54,372 nucleotides of DNA from an uncultured Coriobacteriaceae bacterium (GCA_902778135.1 CACYWP010000023.1:1-54372); one strand, 5' to 3'. Positions 25,795 to 34,465 are shown, numbered from the stretch's first letter. Notes: generated from the letters alone by a model not told the origin. Numbers and translations: made by a program.

Positions 25795-28143
25795 CTACTT
25801 CAGGAACCCGTAGAAGGCCTCCTTCTCGTAGCGCCAGCCGGCGTTCGCCACCAGGAAGTCGCGCTCCGCGACGCTGGCGGTGAAGTGGTGCTGGCCCTTC
25901 TTGAGCCTCTTGTTGTACACGCAGAAGAGGGGCGACACGCCGGGGTCGGACTTGCCCGCCGACCAGAAGGCCGGGGCGCCGCCGTTGTCGACCGTCCAGC
26001 CGTGCTGGGTGGTGAGCACGCGCACCTCGTTTGCGTCCATGGAGTAGTAGTGGTCCCCCATCTTCTTGTTGTAGAGCCGGTACACGGGCGTGCCCGTCCC
26101 GTCGGGCGCGCTCCAGGCGATCCCCTCCTGGCGCCAGTCGCCCTTCGTTATCACCGGCAGCTGCTTGTACTCGTTCGCGCTCGTGGTCCACAGGTGCTCG
26201 GAGGTCCTCCCGTTGTAGAGGCGGTAGACCTCGACCGTCGCGGGCCCCTCCACGATCTCGAAGGTGGCCCTGGCCGTGCCCGTGTAGTTGCCCTTGCCGG
26301 TGACGGTCACCGTCGCCGTTCCGACGCTCGTGTTGTCCTTGTAGGCCACCGTGTAGTCGGTGCCGGCGACGAGCGCCCTGCCGCCGAGGGTCACGGCGAC
26401 GGCGGGCTCCAGGGCCTTCCCGGTGCGCAGCTGCCGCGGTATAGGCGCGATGGTCGCCTTGGCCAGGCTGGCGGGGACGACCTTGAAGCTCGCCGACTTC
26501 GCTCCGGTGTAGTCGCCCTTGCCGGTGACGGTGACGGTGGCCGTGCCGACATTCGTGTTGTCGGAGTAGCTCACCGTGTAGTCGGTGCCCGCGACGAGCA
26601 TCCCCGAGTCCAGCCTCACCGTCACCTTCGGCTTCAGCGCCTTGCCGGTGTAGGCCTGGTCGGGGATCGCGTCGATGGTGGCCAGGATGAGGGTGTTCCC
26701 CGCGAGGGTGTAGGTGTCGGCGACGAGCCTGCGGCCGCTGGCGACCTCGGCTGCCGTGTACGTCCTGCCCGTGGCCGCGGAGCGCCACCTGCCGCCGCCA
26801 GGGGCCTCCGGGAAGGCTTTCGCTGCGTCGTAGCGCTCGCCGACGGAGATGCGGGCGAGGGAGTCGCAGCCGGAGAACATGGAGGATATGTCCGTCACGG
26901 CCGAGGTGTCCCAGCTGGAGAGGTCGAGGGAGCCGAGCGACGAGCAATCAATGAACATCCAACTCATGTCTTCCACCGCAGAGGTGTCCCATCCGGAGAC
27001 GTCGAGCGAGGCGAGCGACGAGCAGCCGGAGAACATGCCGGACATGTACCTTGCCGCCGAGGTGTCCCAGCCGGACAGGTCGAGGGAGGCGAGCGACGAG
27101 CAGCCATCGAACATGGCATACATATGCGTCACGGTAGATGTGTCCCAGCCGGAGACGTCAAGCGTAGCGAGCGAGGAGCAGCCGGAGAACATGGAGTACA
27201 TATGCGTCACGGCAGATGTGTCCCAGTCGGAGACATCGAGCGAGGCGAGCCCTGAGCAGCCGGAGAACATGCCGGACATGTCCATCGTCGCCGAGGTGTC
27301 CCAGCTAGAGAGGTCGAGGGATGAGAGCGACGAGCATCCGCGGAACATGCCGGACATGTGCGTCGCCGCCGAGGTGTCCCAGCGGGAGAGGTCGAGGGAT
27401 GAGAGCGACGAGCAGCCTTCAAACACGGAGCGCATGTTTGTTACGGCAGAGGTATCCCAGCCAGAGGCATTGAGTGAGGCAAGCGACGAGCAACCGCGGA
27501 ACATGCAAGACATGGACCTTACTGCCGAGATGTCCCAGCCAGAGGCATCCAGGGAGGCGAGCGACGAGCAGCCGTAAAACATGAAGTCGGTATCCGTCAT
27601 AGCCGAGGTATCCCAGCCGGAAGCGTCCAGGGAGGTGAGCCTCGCGCAGCCGAAGAACATGCCAGTCGCGGATGAGGGCAGCGAGACGCCCTTATCTATC
27701 GACACACCTCTCACCTCTTCGGCGTGTTCGTACCAGGGAAAGTACCCGTCATACCCCCTTGAGTCCGCCAGTCGGCCCGACCTGCCGTCCGTGGGCCAAA
27801 TCCTGAGGAGGCCGTCAGAGTCGATGGACCAAGAGCATCCTCCCCACTCGCCCGAGTGCTTCACGGTCGCGCAGAGCTGGTCGCTGTCCGGGGCTGCGGC
27901 CGAAAGAGGCCGGGACTCCTGCCCGCCCGACGGCCAATCCTCGGCAGAATCCTCCGGGAAGGTATCGGCCTCTCCTTCCTGCGCGAGCGCCTCCTCTGCC
28001 GTCTCTTCGATGGCAGGCACCTCGCCTGCCTCCTCTGCGAGCGCGTAGGTGACGGGCGCGGCAAGCTGCCACATCAAGGAAAGCGACAACAGCGCGGCCG
28101 CAGCGCGCGCCGCACGAGACTTCGGCCTGAACATCGATGGCAT
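25795..28143 (-). CDS. Secreted surface protein with ten DUF285 (BspA-like) repeats
   Basis: The product has 782 aa. A signal peptide (MPSMFRPKSRAARAAAALLS... ending TYALA) leads to an acidic region. Then come ten 26-residue repeats of the pattern MFxGCSSLxSLDxSxWDTSAxTxM (about 26850-27665), the DUF285 type found in Mycoplasma and gut surface proteins. Two bacterial Ig-like repeats follow (AYTGKALKPKVTV...GTDYTVSYSDNTNVGTATVTV and a close copy). The C-terminus holds DUF5648-type repeats (YRLYNGRTSEHLWTTS, YRLYNKKMGDHYYS, VYNKRLKKGQHHFT). Probable adhesin. The ATG at 28143 is chosen because GGGGGAG lies 7 nt upstream; the open frame continues to 28320 inside repeat D. REPIN-like pairs lie on both sides of the gene. 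Confidence 0.9.
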   Translation of the reverse strand: MPSMFRPKSRAARAAAALLSLSLMWQLAAPVTYALAEEAGEVPAIEETAEEALAQEGEADTFPEDSAEDWPSGGQESRPLSAAAPDSDQLCATVKHSGEWGGCSWSIDSDGLLRIWPTDGRSGRLADSRGYDGYFPWYEHAEEVRGVSIDKGVSLPSSATGMFFGCARLTSLDASGWDTSAMTDTDFMFYGCSSLASLDASGWDISAVRSMSCMFRGCSSLASLNASGWDTSAVTNMRSVFEGCSSLSSLDLSRWDTSAATHMSGMFRGCSSLSSLDLSSWDTSATMDMSGMFSGCSGLASLDVSDWDTSAVTHMYSMFSGCSSLATLDVSGWDTSTVTHMYAMFDGCSSLASLDLSGWDTSAARYMSGMFSGCSSLASLDVSGWDTSAVEDMSWMFIDCSSLGSLDLSSWDTSAVTDISSMFSGCDSLARISVGERYDAAKAFPEAPGGGRWRSAATGRTYTAAEVASGRRLVADTYTLAGNTLILATIDAIPDQAYTGKALKPKVTVRLDSGMLVAGTDYTVSYSDNTNVGTATVTVTGKGDYTGAKSASFKVVPASLAKATIAPIPRQLRTGKALEPAVAVTLGGRALVAGTDYTVAYKDNTSVGTATVTVTGKGNYTGTARATFEIVEGPATVEVYRLYNGRTSEHLWTTSANEYKQLPVITKGDWRQEGIAWSAPDGTGTPVYRLYNKKMGDHYYSMDANEVRVLTTQHGWTVDNGGAPAFWSAGKSDPGVSPLFCVYNKRLKKGQHHFTASVAERDFLVANAGWRYEKEAFYGFLK

Positions 28144-28287
28144 GATTGGACTCCCCCTCATCGACTCTGCACGTACCTGCACAAGTATGATGGTTCGTCG
28201 AACTTCTGCCACCGGGGCGGTGCCACTTTTGGACAGGTTTCGAAACCGGACGGTAGGCGTGGGGCGTGCAGCCCGCCCCGCGTTAGG

Positions 28288-28355
28288 TTCCGACCGCAGG
28301 GAACCGTCCCAGGCGATCAACCTTCGACCATCTGGGACGGTTCTCTGCGGTCGGA
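28288..28355. repeat. REPIN-like inverted pair D
   Basis: Units at 28288-28320 and 28323-28355 are in the same arrangement as pair C and match it closely, including CCGTCCCAGGCG, the ACCTTCGACC junction and GGGACGGTTCTCTGCGGTCG. It lies about 145 nt upstream of the LRR gene start and 47 nt downstream of the acyl-CoA synthetase stop. Confidence 0.85.
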
Positions 28356-28401
28356 TCCACAGGGCGACCCGGGCTGCGGGGCTACTTCCCCCGCGCCGCC
28401 G

Positions 28402-30195
28402 CTAGATCAGGCCGTCGCGCTTGTCGTGCTCGACGTTCTCCATCTTTGCGGCCTCCTCGTCGCGCTTGCGGATGGCCACGCGGCGGATCTTGCCATTGAC
28501 GGTCTTGGGCAGCTCGCTGACGTAGTCGATGATGCGGGGGTACTTGTACGGGGCCGTCTCGCGCTTGACGTAGGTCTGCAGCTCCTTCGTCAGCTCGGGC
28601 GAGCCCACGTAGCCATCGTGCAGGACGATGGTCGCCTTGACGGCCTTGCCGCGGATGGGGTCGGGCACGCCCGTCACCGCACACTCACGCACGGCCGGAT
28701 GCACCAGCAGCACGCTCTCGATCTCGGTCGGCCCGATGCGATAGCCGGAACTCTTGATGACGTCGTCGTTGCGCCCCACGTACCACAGGTAGTCGTCCTC
28801 GTCGCGCCAGGCGGTGTCGCCCGTGTGGTACCACCCGTCGTAGATGGCCTCGTCGGTCTTCTCCTTGTTGCGGTAGTACTCCATCATGATGCCGGCGGGC
28901 GGGTTGTCGCGGTCGTAACGGATGCAGATCTCGCCCGTCTCGCCGTCCTCGCACAAGCTGCCATCCTCGCGCAGCACGCGGATGTCGTACAGCGGCACGA
29001 TCTTGCCCATCGAGCCGGGCTTGGGACGCGCGTTGTTCAGGTTGGCGATCGTCAGCGGCGTCTCGGTCTGGCCGAAGCCCTCGTAGATGGTCAGTCCCGT
29101 GTGCTCGCGCCAGAAGTCGTACAGGTCGGGATTCAGGGCCTCGCCCGCGGTGGTGCAGTACTTCAAGGCGCTGAGGTCATGGGAGTCGACATCGCTCTGC
29201 ATCATCAGGCGATACATCGTCGGCGGGCAGCAGAGGGTGGTGACGTGGTAGCGGCTGACCAGATCGAGGATGTCGTCGCCACTGAAGCGGTCGAAGTCAT
29301 AGGTGAAGACGCAGGACTCCATCGTCCAGGCGCCGTAGAACTTGCCCCAGACCGCCTTGCCCCAACCGGTGTCGGCGATGGTGAAGTGCAGTCCGCCATC
29401 GCCGATGACGTTGTGCCACAGCTTGGCGGTGATGGTGTGCGCCAGCGCGTAGGTGCCGTTGTGCAGGACCATCTTGGGGTTGCCCGAGGTACCGGACGAG
29501 AAGTACATGATCATGGGCTCGTCCACCGTGATGGCGACGCGTCCCCAGAAGTCGCTCGCGGCTCGCACGCCCGCGTTGTAGTCCACCCAACCCGGGCGGT
29601 CGCAGGTCAGCTCGCAGATGTGCTCGGGACCGGAGAGCATGCGATGGCGGCTGGGCTCGAAGCCCGGCTCGCTGACGGCCAGGCCCGCGCCACCGGCGGC
29701 CACGATGATCTTCTTCTGCAGGTCGGGGCAGCTCGGCGCCACGGCGTCCACCACGTCGGCGATGGCACCCGCATCGGTGCAGATGACCGCCTTGCACGAG
29801 GCGGCGTTCAGACGGTACTCCAGGTCGTGCTCGCGCAGCATGAACGTGGCGGGCACCAGCACCGCACCGATCTTGTGCAGCGCCAGCGCGGTGAACCAGA
29901 ACTGGTAGTGGCGACGCAGGATGACCAGCACCATGTCGCCCTTGCGGATGCCCTGCGAGACGAGGAAGTTCGCGCACTTGTCAGACCAGAACTTCATCTC
30001 GCCGAAGGTGAAGCGATGCTCCTCCCCCTCCGGGTTGCACCACACCATGGCCGGGCGCGACGCGTCGTTGACGGCAATGTCGTCCACGACGTCATATGCC
30101 CAGTTGAAATCCTTGTTGTAGTGCAGGGAGATGTGCTGGATCTCGCCAGAGAGATTACGGCTTTCGGAGATGTAGTTCTCGTTGATGTAGCGCAT
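28402..30195 (-). CDS. AMP-forming acyl-CoA synthetase (medium-chain / acetyl-CoA synthetase-like)
   Basis: The product has 597 aa. Core motifs are MYFSSGTSGNPKM (P-loop, A3), YEGFGQTETPLT (A5), GWYHTGDTAWRDEDDYLWYVGR (A7-A8), SSGYRIGPTEIE and the terminal KTVNGKIRRVAIR with the adenylation Lys. The pattern fits the MACS/ACSM group, which makes acyl-CoA from short- or medium-chain acids via acyl-AMP. ATG 30195 has AAAGGA upstream; the frame extends to 30270 without support. An XRE-cupin regulator lies 118 nt upstream in the same orientation. With the oxidoreductase cluster and the TIM-fused synthetase nearby, a role in acyl-CoA/acid interconversion is likely. Confidence 0.93.
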   Translation of the reverse strand: MRYINENYISESRNLSGEIQHISLHYNKDFNWAYDVVDDIAVNDASRPAMVWCNPEGEEHRFTFGEMKFWSDKCANFLVSQGIRKGDMVLVILRRHYQFWFTALALHKIGAVLVPATFMLREHDLEYRLNAASCKAVICTDAGAIADVVDAVAPSCPDLQKKIIVAAGGAGLAVSEPGFEPSRHRMLSGPEHICELTCDRPGWVDYNAGVRAASDFWGRVAITVDEPMIMYFSSGTSGNPKMVLHNGTYALAHTITAKLWHNVIGDGGLHFTIADTGWGKAVWGKFYGAWTMESCVFTYDFDRFSGDDILDLVSRYHVTTLCCPPTMYRLMMQSDVDSHDLSALKYCTTAGEALNPDLYDFWREHTGLTIYEGFGQTETPLTIANLNNARPKPGSMGKIVPLYDIRVLREDGSLCEDGETGEICIRYDRDNPPAGIMMEYYRNKEKTDEAIYDGWYHTGDTAWRDEDDYLWYVGRNDDVIKSSGYRIGPTEIESVLLVHPAVRECAVTGVPDPIRGKAVKATIVLHDGYVGSPELTKELQTYVKRETAPYKYPRIIDYVSELPKTVNGKIRRVAIRKRDEEAAKMENVEHDKRDGLI

Positions 30196-30313
30196 GGGTT
30201 TTGGTCCTTTGCAAAGAGATTCGTCAGCACTCAAGCATGGCATGGCACGCCAGCGCGACGCTGTGGTCACATGTCTGAGTTAACGGCACCGTCCGCAGGA
30301 AGGCGGGCGATGC

Positions 30314-30925
30314 CTAGATAATCTCTTCGCCCTTCTGGGGATCGAAGACGACCGCGAGGATCTGGGCGTCCTCGCCACCGATGGCTATCATGCCATGGCC
30401 GCGGCCAGAGTCGTAGTAGAGCGTGTCACCGACGCCGACCTCCTCGAAGCGGTCCTCGCGCACGCCCTCGAAGCGGAAGCGCAGGCGACCCTTGAGGACG
30501 AAGTCCATCTCCTGACCCTTGTGGTACGAGAGGTGGATGGGCTCGTTCTGGCTCTCGGGCTGGTAGGGCACGTCGACGAGGAAGGGCTCACCCAATCGGT
30601 CCTTGAAGTGCGGCGCCTTGTGCAGGTAGTGGAAGTCGCTGTGGCGCTCCAGCACCAGGCCCTCGCCGTTGCGCACGATCTCGTAGTGGCGCAGGCGCGG
30701 GCTCTCGCCCGTCAGCAGCTCGACGACGTCGACGCCGAACTTCTTGGCGCACTTGTAGACGAACGTGAAGGTCAGGTCCATCTCGCCGCTCTCGCGGGCG
30801 GCGTACTCGGAGGCGGAGCGTCCCGTGGCGGTGGCCATGTCCTCGATCGTGAGGTCGTTATCCTCGCGAAGCGAACGGATGCGATTGGCGATGTCTCTGC
30901 GGTTCTGCAGGTTGGCAGGTTCCAT
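30314..30925 (-). CDS. XRE-family regulator with cupin sensor domain
   Basis: The product has 203 aa. Residues about 10-65 form an XRE helix-turn-helix (IANRIRSLREDNDLTIEDMATATGRSASEYAARESG). Residues about 110-195 form a cupin barrel (HKGQEMDFVLKGRLRF...GDTLYYDSGRGHGM). HTH-cupin proteins usually sense a small metabolite and regulate the adjacent enzyme gene; here that is the acyl-CoA synthetase at 28402-30195. ATG 30925 (with GAAAGG upstream) is preferred over the GTG at 30943. Confidence 0.92.
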   Translation of the reverse strand: MEPANLQNRRDIANRIRSLREDNDLTIEDMATATGRSASEYAARESGEMDLTFTFVYKCAKKFGVDVVELLTGESPRLRHYEIVRNGEGLVLERHSDFHYLHKAPHFKDRLGEPFLVDVPYQPESQNEPIHLSYHKGQEMDFVLKGRLRFRFEGVREDRFEEVGVGDTLYYDSGRGHGMIAIGGEDAQILAVVFDPQKGEEII

Positions 30926-31090
30926 GACCACGAGCCTTTCCACGTGTGCGGGTTCTGCCTACTCTACCACGCGACGCCGACATCGCCGACTTGGGTCGCG
31001 AGTTGTAACAAAGACGAACGGCAGGCGGATGGCGCCTCGGCCCGTCACGGAGACAGCTCGCAGGCGGTGCGTGCAAGGGGCCGGCTACCC

Positions 31091-32659
31091 CTAGCGCAGC
31101 GTCCCGAAGATGCCGCGTGCGATCTTCTTGCCCGTGCGCTTGCCGAACATCGGCGAGAGCAGCGTCCCCGCAATGTCGGTTGCCGCGCGCTGGCGCTCCC
31201 TGCGCCGCTGCTCCTCGGCCCGCTGGCGCTCGCGCTCCAGACGCGCTGCCTCGCGCTCGGCCGCCCTCGCCTGGCGCTCCATCTCCTTTGCACGCTCCCT
31301 CTCGAGGGCAGCGCGCTCCTTCTCCAACGCCTCGCGCTCCGCAGCCAGCTGTGCCTGAGCCGCCTCGGTCTCGCGCGCCGTGTTGATCATCTCGAAGGCG
31401 CTCTCGCGGTCGACGGCCTCGCCATACTTGTCATCAAGCTCCCACTGGTCCTCGAGGACCCCCTCGAGGACCTCGTCCTCGGCAGCAGCCATCAGGCAGC
31501 GCGGGAAGAGCACGCGGGCACGCTCGACGATGCTCGGGCGTCCCTCGTCGTCCAGGAAGCTGACCAGTGCCTCGCCCGTACCGAGGTCCTGGAGCGCCTC
31601 CGTCGAGTCGAAGGCGGGGTTGGCCCTGAACGACTGGGCGGCCACCCTCACGGCCTTCATCTCGGCAGGCGTGTAGGCGCGCAGGCCATGCTGCACGCGG
31701 TTGGAGAGCTGCGCCAGCACCTCGTTGGGGATGTCCGACGGGGACTGCGTGATGAAGTACACGCCGACGCCCTTGGAGCGGATGAGCTTGACCACCTGGA
31801 CGATCCTGTCGCCCAGCTGCCTGGGCATGCCGTCGAACAGCAGGTGCGCCTCGTCGAAGAAGAACACGAAGCGCGGCTTGTCGGGGTCGCCCACCTCGGG
31901 CAGCGTCTCGAAGAGCGTGGAGAGCATCCACAGCAGGAACATCGCGTAGATCTGGGGCGTGTTGATGATGCGCGTGGCGTTGAGGATGTTCACGTATCCC
32001 CTGCCATCCGGTGCGCAGGCGAACCAGTCCCGCAGGTCCAGATCGGGCTCTCCGAAGAAGATGTCGCCGCCCTGGTCCTCCACCGCCAGCAGGGCACGCT
32101 GGATGGCACCGACCGACTGGCTGGACACCCTGCCGTACGTGGTCTCGTAGTCCTTCGCGTGCTCGGCGACATAGGCCAGCATGGAGCGCAGGTCCTTGAG
32201 GTCGATGAGCAGCATCCCCTGGTCGTCGGCCACGCGGAACACCACGTTGAGCACGCCCTGCTGCACGTCGGTCAGGCCCAGCAGGCGCGACAGCAGCACG
32301 GGGCCCATGTCAGAGATGGTGATGCGCACGGGGCATCCCCTGTCGCCCAGCATGTCCCAGATGCGACAAGGTGCGCCCGCGAAGGTCACATCCCCCTCGT
32401 CGAGGCCGAAGTACCCCAGACGCTTGCGCAGGCCGTTGGTCATCTCGCCCGCCTGGGCCATGCCCGTCACGTCACCCTTGACGTCAGCCATGAAGACGGG
32501 CACGCCCGCCTCGGAGAAGCCCTCGGCCAGCACCTTGAGGGTCACCGTCTTGCCCGTACCCGATGCCCCGGCGATGAGGCCATGGCGGTTGGCCTGGTTG
32601 AGCAGCAGATAGCAGGGGTTCTCTCCTTGTGCGACCCAGATCTTGTCGTCGGTGAGCAT
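31091..32659 (-). CDS. HerA/DUF853-type ATPase
   Basis: The product has 522 aa. Walker A GASGTGKTVTLK is near residue 32 and the Walker B strand FVFFFDEAHLLFDG lies in the centre, with the arginine-rich helicase-like FITQSPSDIPNEVLAQLSNR. Residues about 430-490 are a charged coiled coil rich in Glu, Arg and Ala. This is the DUF853 family (COG0433, HerA-like), hexameric ATPases related to FtsK/HerA whose cellular role is not established. AAGGAGG lies 6 nt before ATG 32659. No NurA nuclease or defence partner is seen nearby, so a housekeeping DNA-metabolism role or orphan function is possible. Confidence 0.9.
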   Translation of the reverse strand: MLTDDKIWVAQGENPCYLLLNQANRHGLIAGASGTGKTVTLKVLAEGFSEAGVPVFMADVKGDVTGMAQAGEMTNGLRKRLGYFGLDEGDVTFAGAPCRIWDMLGDRGCPVRITISDMGPVLLSRLLGLTDVQQGVLNVVFRVADDQGMLLIDLKDLRSMLAYVAEHAKDYETTYGRVSSQSVGAIQRALLAVEDQGGDIFFGEPDLDLRDWFACAPDGRGYVNILNATRIINTPQIYAMFLLWMLSTLFETLPEVGDPDKPRFVFFFDEAHLLFDGMPRQLGDRIVQVVKLIRSKGVGVYFITQSPSDIPNEVLAQLSNRVQHGLRAYTPAEMKAVRVAAQSFRANPAFDSTEALQDLGTGEALVSFLDDEGRPSIVERARVLFPRCLMAAAEDEVLEGVLEDQWELDDKYGEAVDRESAFEMINTARETEAAQAQLAAEREALEKERAALERERAKEMERQARAAEREAARLERERQRAEEQRRRERQRAATDIAGTLLSPMFGKRTGKKIARGIFGTLR

Positions 32660-32707
32660 GCGGGGCCTCCTTGGTGGACGCAGTCGAACCACTCCATTGT
32701 GCCACAG

Positions 32708-32781
32708 CAATCGGGCGCCCCGCACCTCGCGAGACGCCCGATTGTCTGACTCATGCGCCATGCGGACGTCCGTCCGCATGG
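32708..32781. terminator. Two hairpins between the lipoprotein and HerA-like genes
   Basis: A perfect 10-bp repeat CAATCGGGCG/CGCCCGATTG (32708-32717, 32735-32744) and a perfect 11-bp repeat (32758-32768, 32771-32781) lie downstream of the lipoprotein stop. Neither has a clear T-run; they are likely transcript-end structures. Confidence 0.5.
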
Positions 32782-32800
32782 AAGACCATGCCTACGGTGC

Positions 32801-34228
32801 CTACCAGAAGAAATAGCCGCGATAGATACCCGCGTATTCGGAAGGCTTCTCGACGAAGACCCACTCCCTGGTGGTGGAGGTCTCATCGTTGTCCCCACCG
32901 ACCGTCGTGCGCGTCGAGGTCAGCCAGTTGCCATCCTTGTCGTAGGTACTCTCCGAGGTGGTAACCGTTCCGTCCAAGGCCTCGTGGACACTCTTCGTCG
33001 GGTTACCATCCTTGTCGGGGGTATACGTGTACTTGTCGGTCGAACCGTCGTAGTAGGTCACCTCGTAGGTCAGCGTGTTGCCGTTCTTGTCATAGGTGGA
33101 CTTCTCGGTGCTGTACGGACCGTCATAGCTGGTCGGATCGCCGACAACTTCGTTGTAGTCCTCGTCGTAGGTCACTTCCGACACCGAGATGCTACCGTCC
33201 TCGCCAAAGCTCTCGAGCACGCGCGTGCCAGTGCTGACATAGCGCTCCTTCGTGCACGCGCCGTCTCCACTGACCGTGCAGACGGACTTCACGACCTTGC
33301 CGTCCTTGTTCTTCTCGTTCTCGTAGGTCTTCTTCATCTTGTGCTTCGTTCCGTCGGCATCCGTGACGGTCGTCGTCTCGCTCAGCCGGTTGCCCTCTCC
33401 GTCAAGCTTGGTGACCGTCTCGGTCTTGCCCTCGGAGTCCTCCGTGGAATCGGAGTAGCTGGTCTGATTGCCCTCTTCGTCGAAGGTGACGCCAAACGAG
33501 TAGGTGACAGTCTCGTCTTCCTCGTCCGTGCCTCCGTACTGATCGTAGGAGTAGGTCTGCTTCAGCGATGCAGGCTTGCCGTTGTCATGGTACGACAGCT
33601 CGACGGTACCCTTCGTCTTGTCGTCGCAGACGCCCTTGACCACGCGGCCCTCATCGTCGTACTCGTAGGTAAAGGCCATCGTTGAGGTCTCGACTTCCGG
33701 CTCGGCATCCTCGAGGGAATCCACTCCCTCCTCGAGCTCACCCGAATACTCCCGAGTCGTCTCGGTGACATCGATCGATAGCGGCCAACCGTTCTCGTCG
33801 ACAGTGTATTCCTCCACCGTCTCCGTCACGGATTGGTAGTACTCGGACTCGTAGGTGCGGACTTCCGTCGACTTGGTGATGTTGCCCTTGTCGTCAATCT
33901 CGTAGGTCCGCTCGGTGTCGTTCGTGGAGCGGTACGTCGTGCCGGGATTCTCCCAGCTCTCATTGTCGTACGACCAGGATTCGTTGATGGAGGTCTCGAA
34001 CCACTGGGTGGGCTTGAATGCCTCGGACTCCTCTTCGGCAGCCTTTTCCTCGACGGCCTCCTCCTCGACCTCCTCGGTCTCCTCCGCCGCATCCGACTCG
34101 GTCGCCTCGGGGGCCGCGTCTCCGCTCGAGCCGCCGCAGCCGAACAGTCCCACGCTTCCCAGCGACAATGCCAGCGCCAGGCCCACGGTGCCCAGACGGC
34201 GCGCCATCGGCCGTGTCACATTGCTCAT
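32801..34228 (-). CDS. Repeat-rich lipoprotein with YD-like motifs
   Basis: The product has 475 aa. The signal peptide ends in a lipobox, LFGCGG, so Cys31 should be lipidated. A very acidic linker (EETEEVEEEAVEEKAAEEES) follows. The rest is built of degenerate repeats of the form YDxxGNxxxxxxxY..DG (EIDDKGNITKS, YEYDDEGRVVKG, FDEEGNQTSYS, YDKNGNTLTYEV, YTPDKDGNPTKS, YDKDGNWLTS), like RHS/YD beta-strands but without an RHS core or toxin domain. AAGGA lies just upstream of ATG 34228. It is a probable cell-surface protein of unknown role and shows Asp/Glu/Thr bias unlike its neighbours. Confidence 0.85.
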   Translation of the reverse strand: MSNVTRPMARRLGTVGLALALSLGSVGLFGCGGSSGDAAPEATESDAAEETEEVEEEAVEEKAAEEESEAFKPTQWFETSINESWSYDNESWENPGTTYRSTNDTERTYEIDDKGNITKSTEVRTYESEYYQSVTETVEEYTVDENGWPLSIDVTETTREYSGELEEGVDSLEDAEPEVETSTMAFTYEYDDEGRVVKGVCDDKTKGTVELSYHDNGKPASLKQTYSYDQYGGTDEEDETVTYSFGVTFDEEGNQTSYSDSTEDSEGKTETVTKLDGEGNRLSETTTVTDADGTKHKMKKTYENEKNKDGKVVKSVCTVSGDGACTKERYVSTGTRVLESFGEDGSISVSEVTYDEDYNEVVGDPTSYDGPYSTEKSTYDKNGNTLTYEVTYYDGSTDKYTYTPDKDGNPTKSVHEALDGTVTTSESTYDKDGNWLTSTRTTVGGDNDETSTTREWVFVEKPSEYAGIYRGYFFW

Positions 34229-34435
34229 AGGGTTCCTTTCTCGCAGTTCCAGCTTGTCTCCTTGGTCCCACCTGTTCAAACACCCTATCGTTTCGCCCAT
34301 CAGCGTGTCAACGACGCCTCCGTTTGCGTGTGACCATGTCAGGTAACGGGGTCCCTCGGAACGCGTTTCGGGAGGCCTTTCGCATGGCGACCGACAGCGT
34401 CCGGCAGTAATCCCAGGCGCACGGAGGATAGGAAA
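34229..34435. other. Intergenic region between lipoprotein gene and rpoC terminator
   Basis: The stretch is non-coding and contains the upstream region of the lipoprotein gene. I see no clear consensus promoter or repeat. Confidence 0.4.
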
Positions 34436-34465
34436 GGGCCCGCACCCCATGTGGGATGCGGGCCC
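34433..34465 (-). terminator. Terminator of rpoBC
   Basis: The stem GGGCCCGCA/TGCGGGCCC (34436-34444 with 34457-34465) plus an inner CCC/GGG pairs. On the minus strand it is followed by TTTCCT. It lies 23 nt beyond the rpoC stop. Confidence 0.75.

Noticed and set aside
26850..27665. Regular 78-bp periodicity resembling a CRISPR array
   Set aside because: The repeats are in frame and encode the 26-aa DUF285 units of a surface protein; the copies diverge as coding repeats do and there are no spacers.
28144..28320. N-terminal extension of the DUF285 protein back to 28320
   Set aside because: It begins inside a REPIN-like repeat, lacks a ribosome-binding site and would place 59 residues before a clean signal peptide with its own strong site at 28143.
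31091..32659. HerA-like ATPase considered as part of an antiphage defence system
   Set aside because: No nuclease, Sir2, DUF4297 or other partner is adjacent; neighbours are a lipoprotein and an XRE-cupin regulator, and the family is the generally distributed DUF853 type.
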